A stretch of 23,769 bases of DNA from JBMTVN01 sp046047235. Lineage in GTDB: Bacteria; Verrucomicrobiota; Verrucomicrobiia; Limisphaerales; JAHDYP01. Where the stretch lies: assembly GCA_046047235.1 (NCBI GenBank), contig JBJOII010000064.1, positions 1 to 23,769 of the forward strand, given 5' to 3'. The position numbers and the translations under genes are program-made. Of the stretch, positions 23,563 through 23,769 are shown piece after piece. The notes beneath the pieces are model-generated. The model searched no databases, had not been told where the DNA came from, and worked only from the letters and a program-made list of their open reading frames with translations. The first letter of the stretch is position 1, and each line of letters starts with the position of its first letter.

Positions 23563-23769
23563 GTGCACCCCAGCCCATCACCCCCCCTCGCCCTCCTCCA
23601 CAAGGTCACCGTGGGCTACCCCAACCACCCCGTCCTCCAAAACCTCACCCTCCCCCTCGCTAATGGTAGCTTCACCGCCCTCCTAGGCACCAATGGCTCA
23701 GGAAAATCGACCCTCCTCAAGACTCTCGCCGGTATCCTCCCCCCACTCCAAGGCACCATCTCCTTCCCC
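23563..23769 (+). CDS. znuC: ABC transporter ATP-binding protein for metal uptake (ZnuC type), 3' end outside the window
   Basis: From a GTG at 23563 the frame stays open to the window end, giving 69 residues. After a short Pro-rich start it reads 'LALLHKVTVGYPNHPVLQNL', the usual first strands of an ABC ATPase, then Walker A 'GTNGSGKST' at 42-50 and 'LLKTLAGILPPLQGTI'. This matches the beginning of ZnuC/MntB-type ATPases, and its place 14 nt after the znuA-type gene supports that role. The signature motif, Walker B and the permease gene are beyond the window. The GTG start is the best available; a second GTG at residue 17 is too far into the domain. Confidence 0.85.
   Translation, partial: MHPSPSPPLALLHKVTVGYPNHPVLQNLTLPLANGSFTALLGTNGSGKSTLLKTLAGILPPLQGTISFP

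Noticed and set aside
1..23769. CRISPR arrays, tRNA or rRNA genes
   Set aside because: I saw no regularly spaced identical repeats and no tRNA or rRNA-like conserved segments in the window.

Overview
The window looks like chromosomal DNA from a high-GC, double-membrane bacterium of the Planctomycetes-Verrucomicrobia group, most probably a verrucomicrobium. This is an inference. It rests on a periplasmic SurA-type chaperone, a beta-barrel outer membrane protein ending in Phe, a cluster combining SPFH proteins, an ABC-2 transporter and a P-type ATPase, and a TPR-like protein that resembles planctomycete and verrucomicrobial families as I remember them. There is no rRNA to settle it. The + strand is strongly C-rich whichever way the genes point, and most gene leaders are pyrimidine-rich without a Shine-Dalgarno sequence. 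Layout: (1) 1-967 is a decayed mobile-element zone with a broken IS5-type transposase remnant, two copies of a roughly 127-nt imperfect repeat and a hairpin. (2) 968-4446, on the - strand, is a likely three-gene operon: rhamnulokinase, a Ca2+/Na+ exchanger-family protein and a PAP2-family membrane protein, with a promoter candidate in the divergent gap. (3) 4552-5982, on the + strand, holds an exported esterase-like phytase-family protein and an unrecognised small ORF in the same reading frame. (4) 6131-9146 holds fabD, a SurA/PrsA-type peptidyl-prolyl isomerase and pdxA. (5) 9292-20761 is an eight-gene tightly packed + strand cluster: an ABC-2 permease carrying an EF-hand loop, a large polytopic SPFH protein, an HflC-like protein, an HflK-like protein with a His-rich N-terminus, a P1B-type metal ATPase with a His-rich N-terminus, an ABC ATPase, a second ABC-2 permease and a membrane-anchored helical-repeat protein. 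(6) 21174-23769 is a metal-uptake locus: an outer membrane barrel protein, a ZnuA-type binding protein and the start of a ZnuC-type ATPase cut by the window end. The most interesting unit is the cluster at 9292-20761. Spacers of 6-27 nt suggest a single transcript. The proteins suggest a membrane complex in which three SPFH scaffold proteins organise a metal-exporting ATPase and an ABC-2 transporter with two different permeases. Its position directly before a zinc/manganese-type uptake locus suggests a region devoted to divalent metal balance, but the transported substrates cannot be read from sequence alone.
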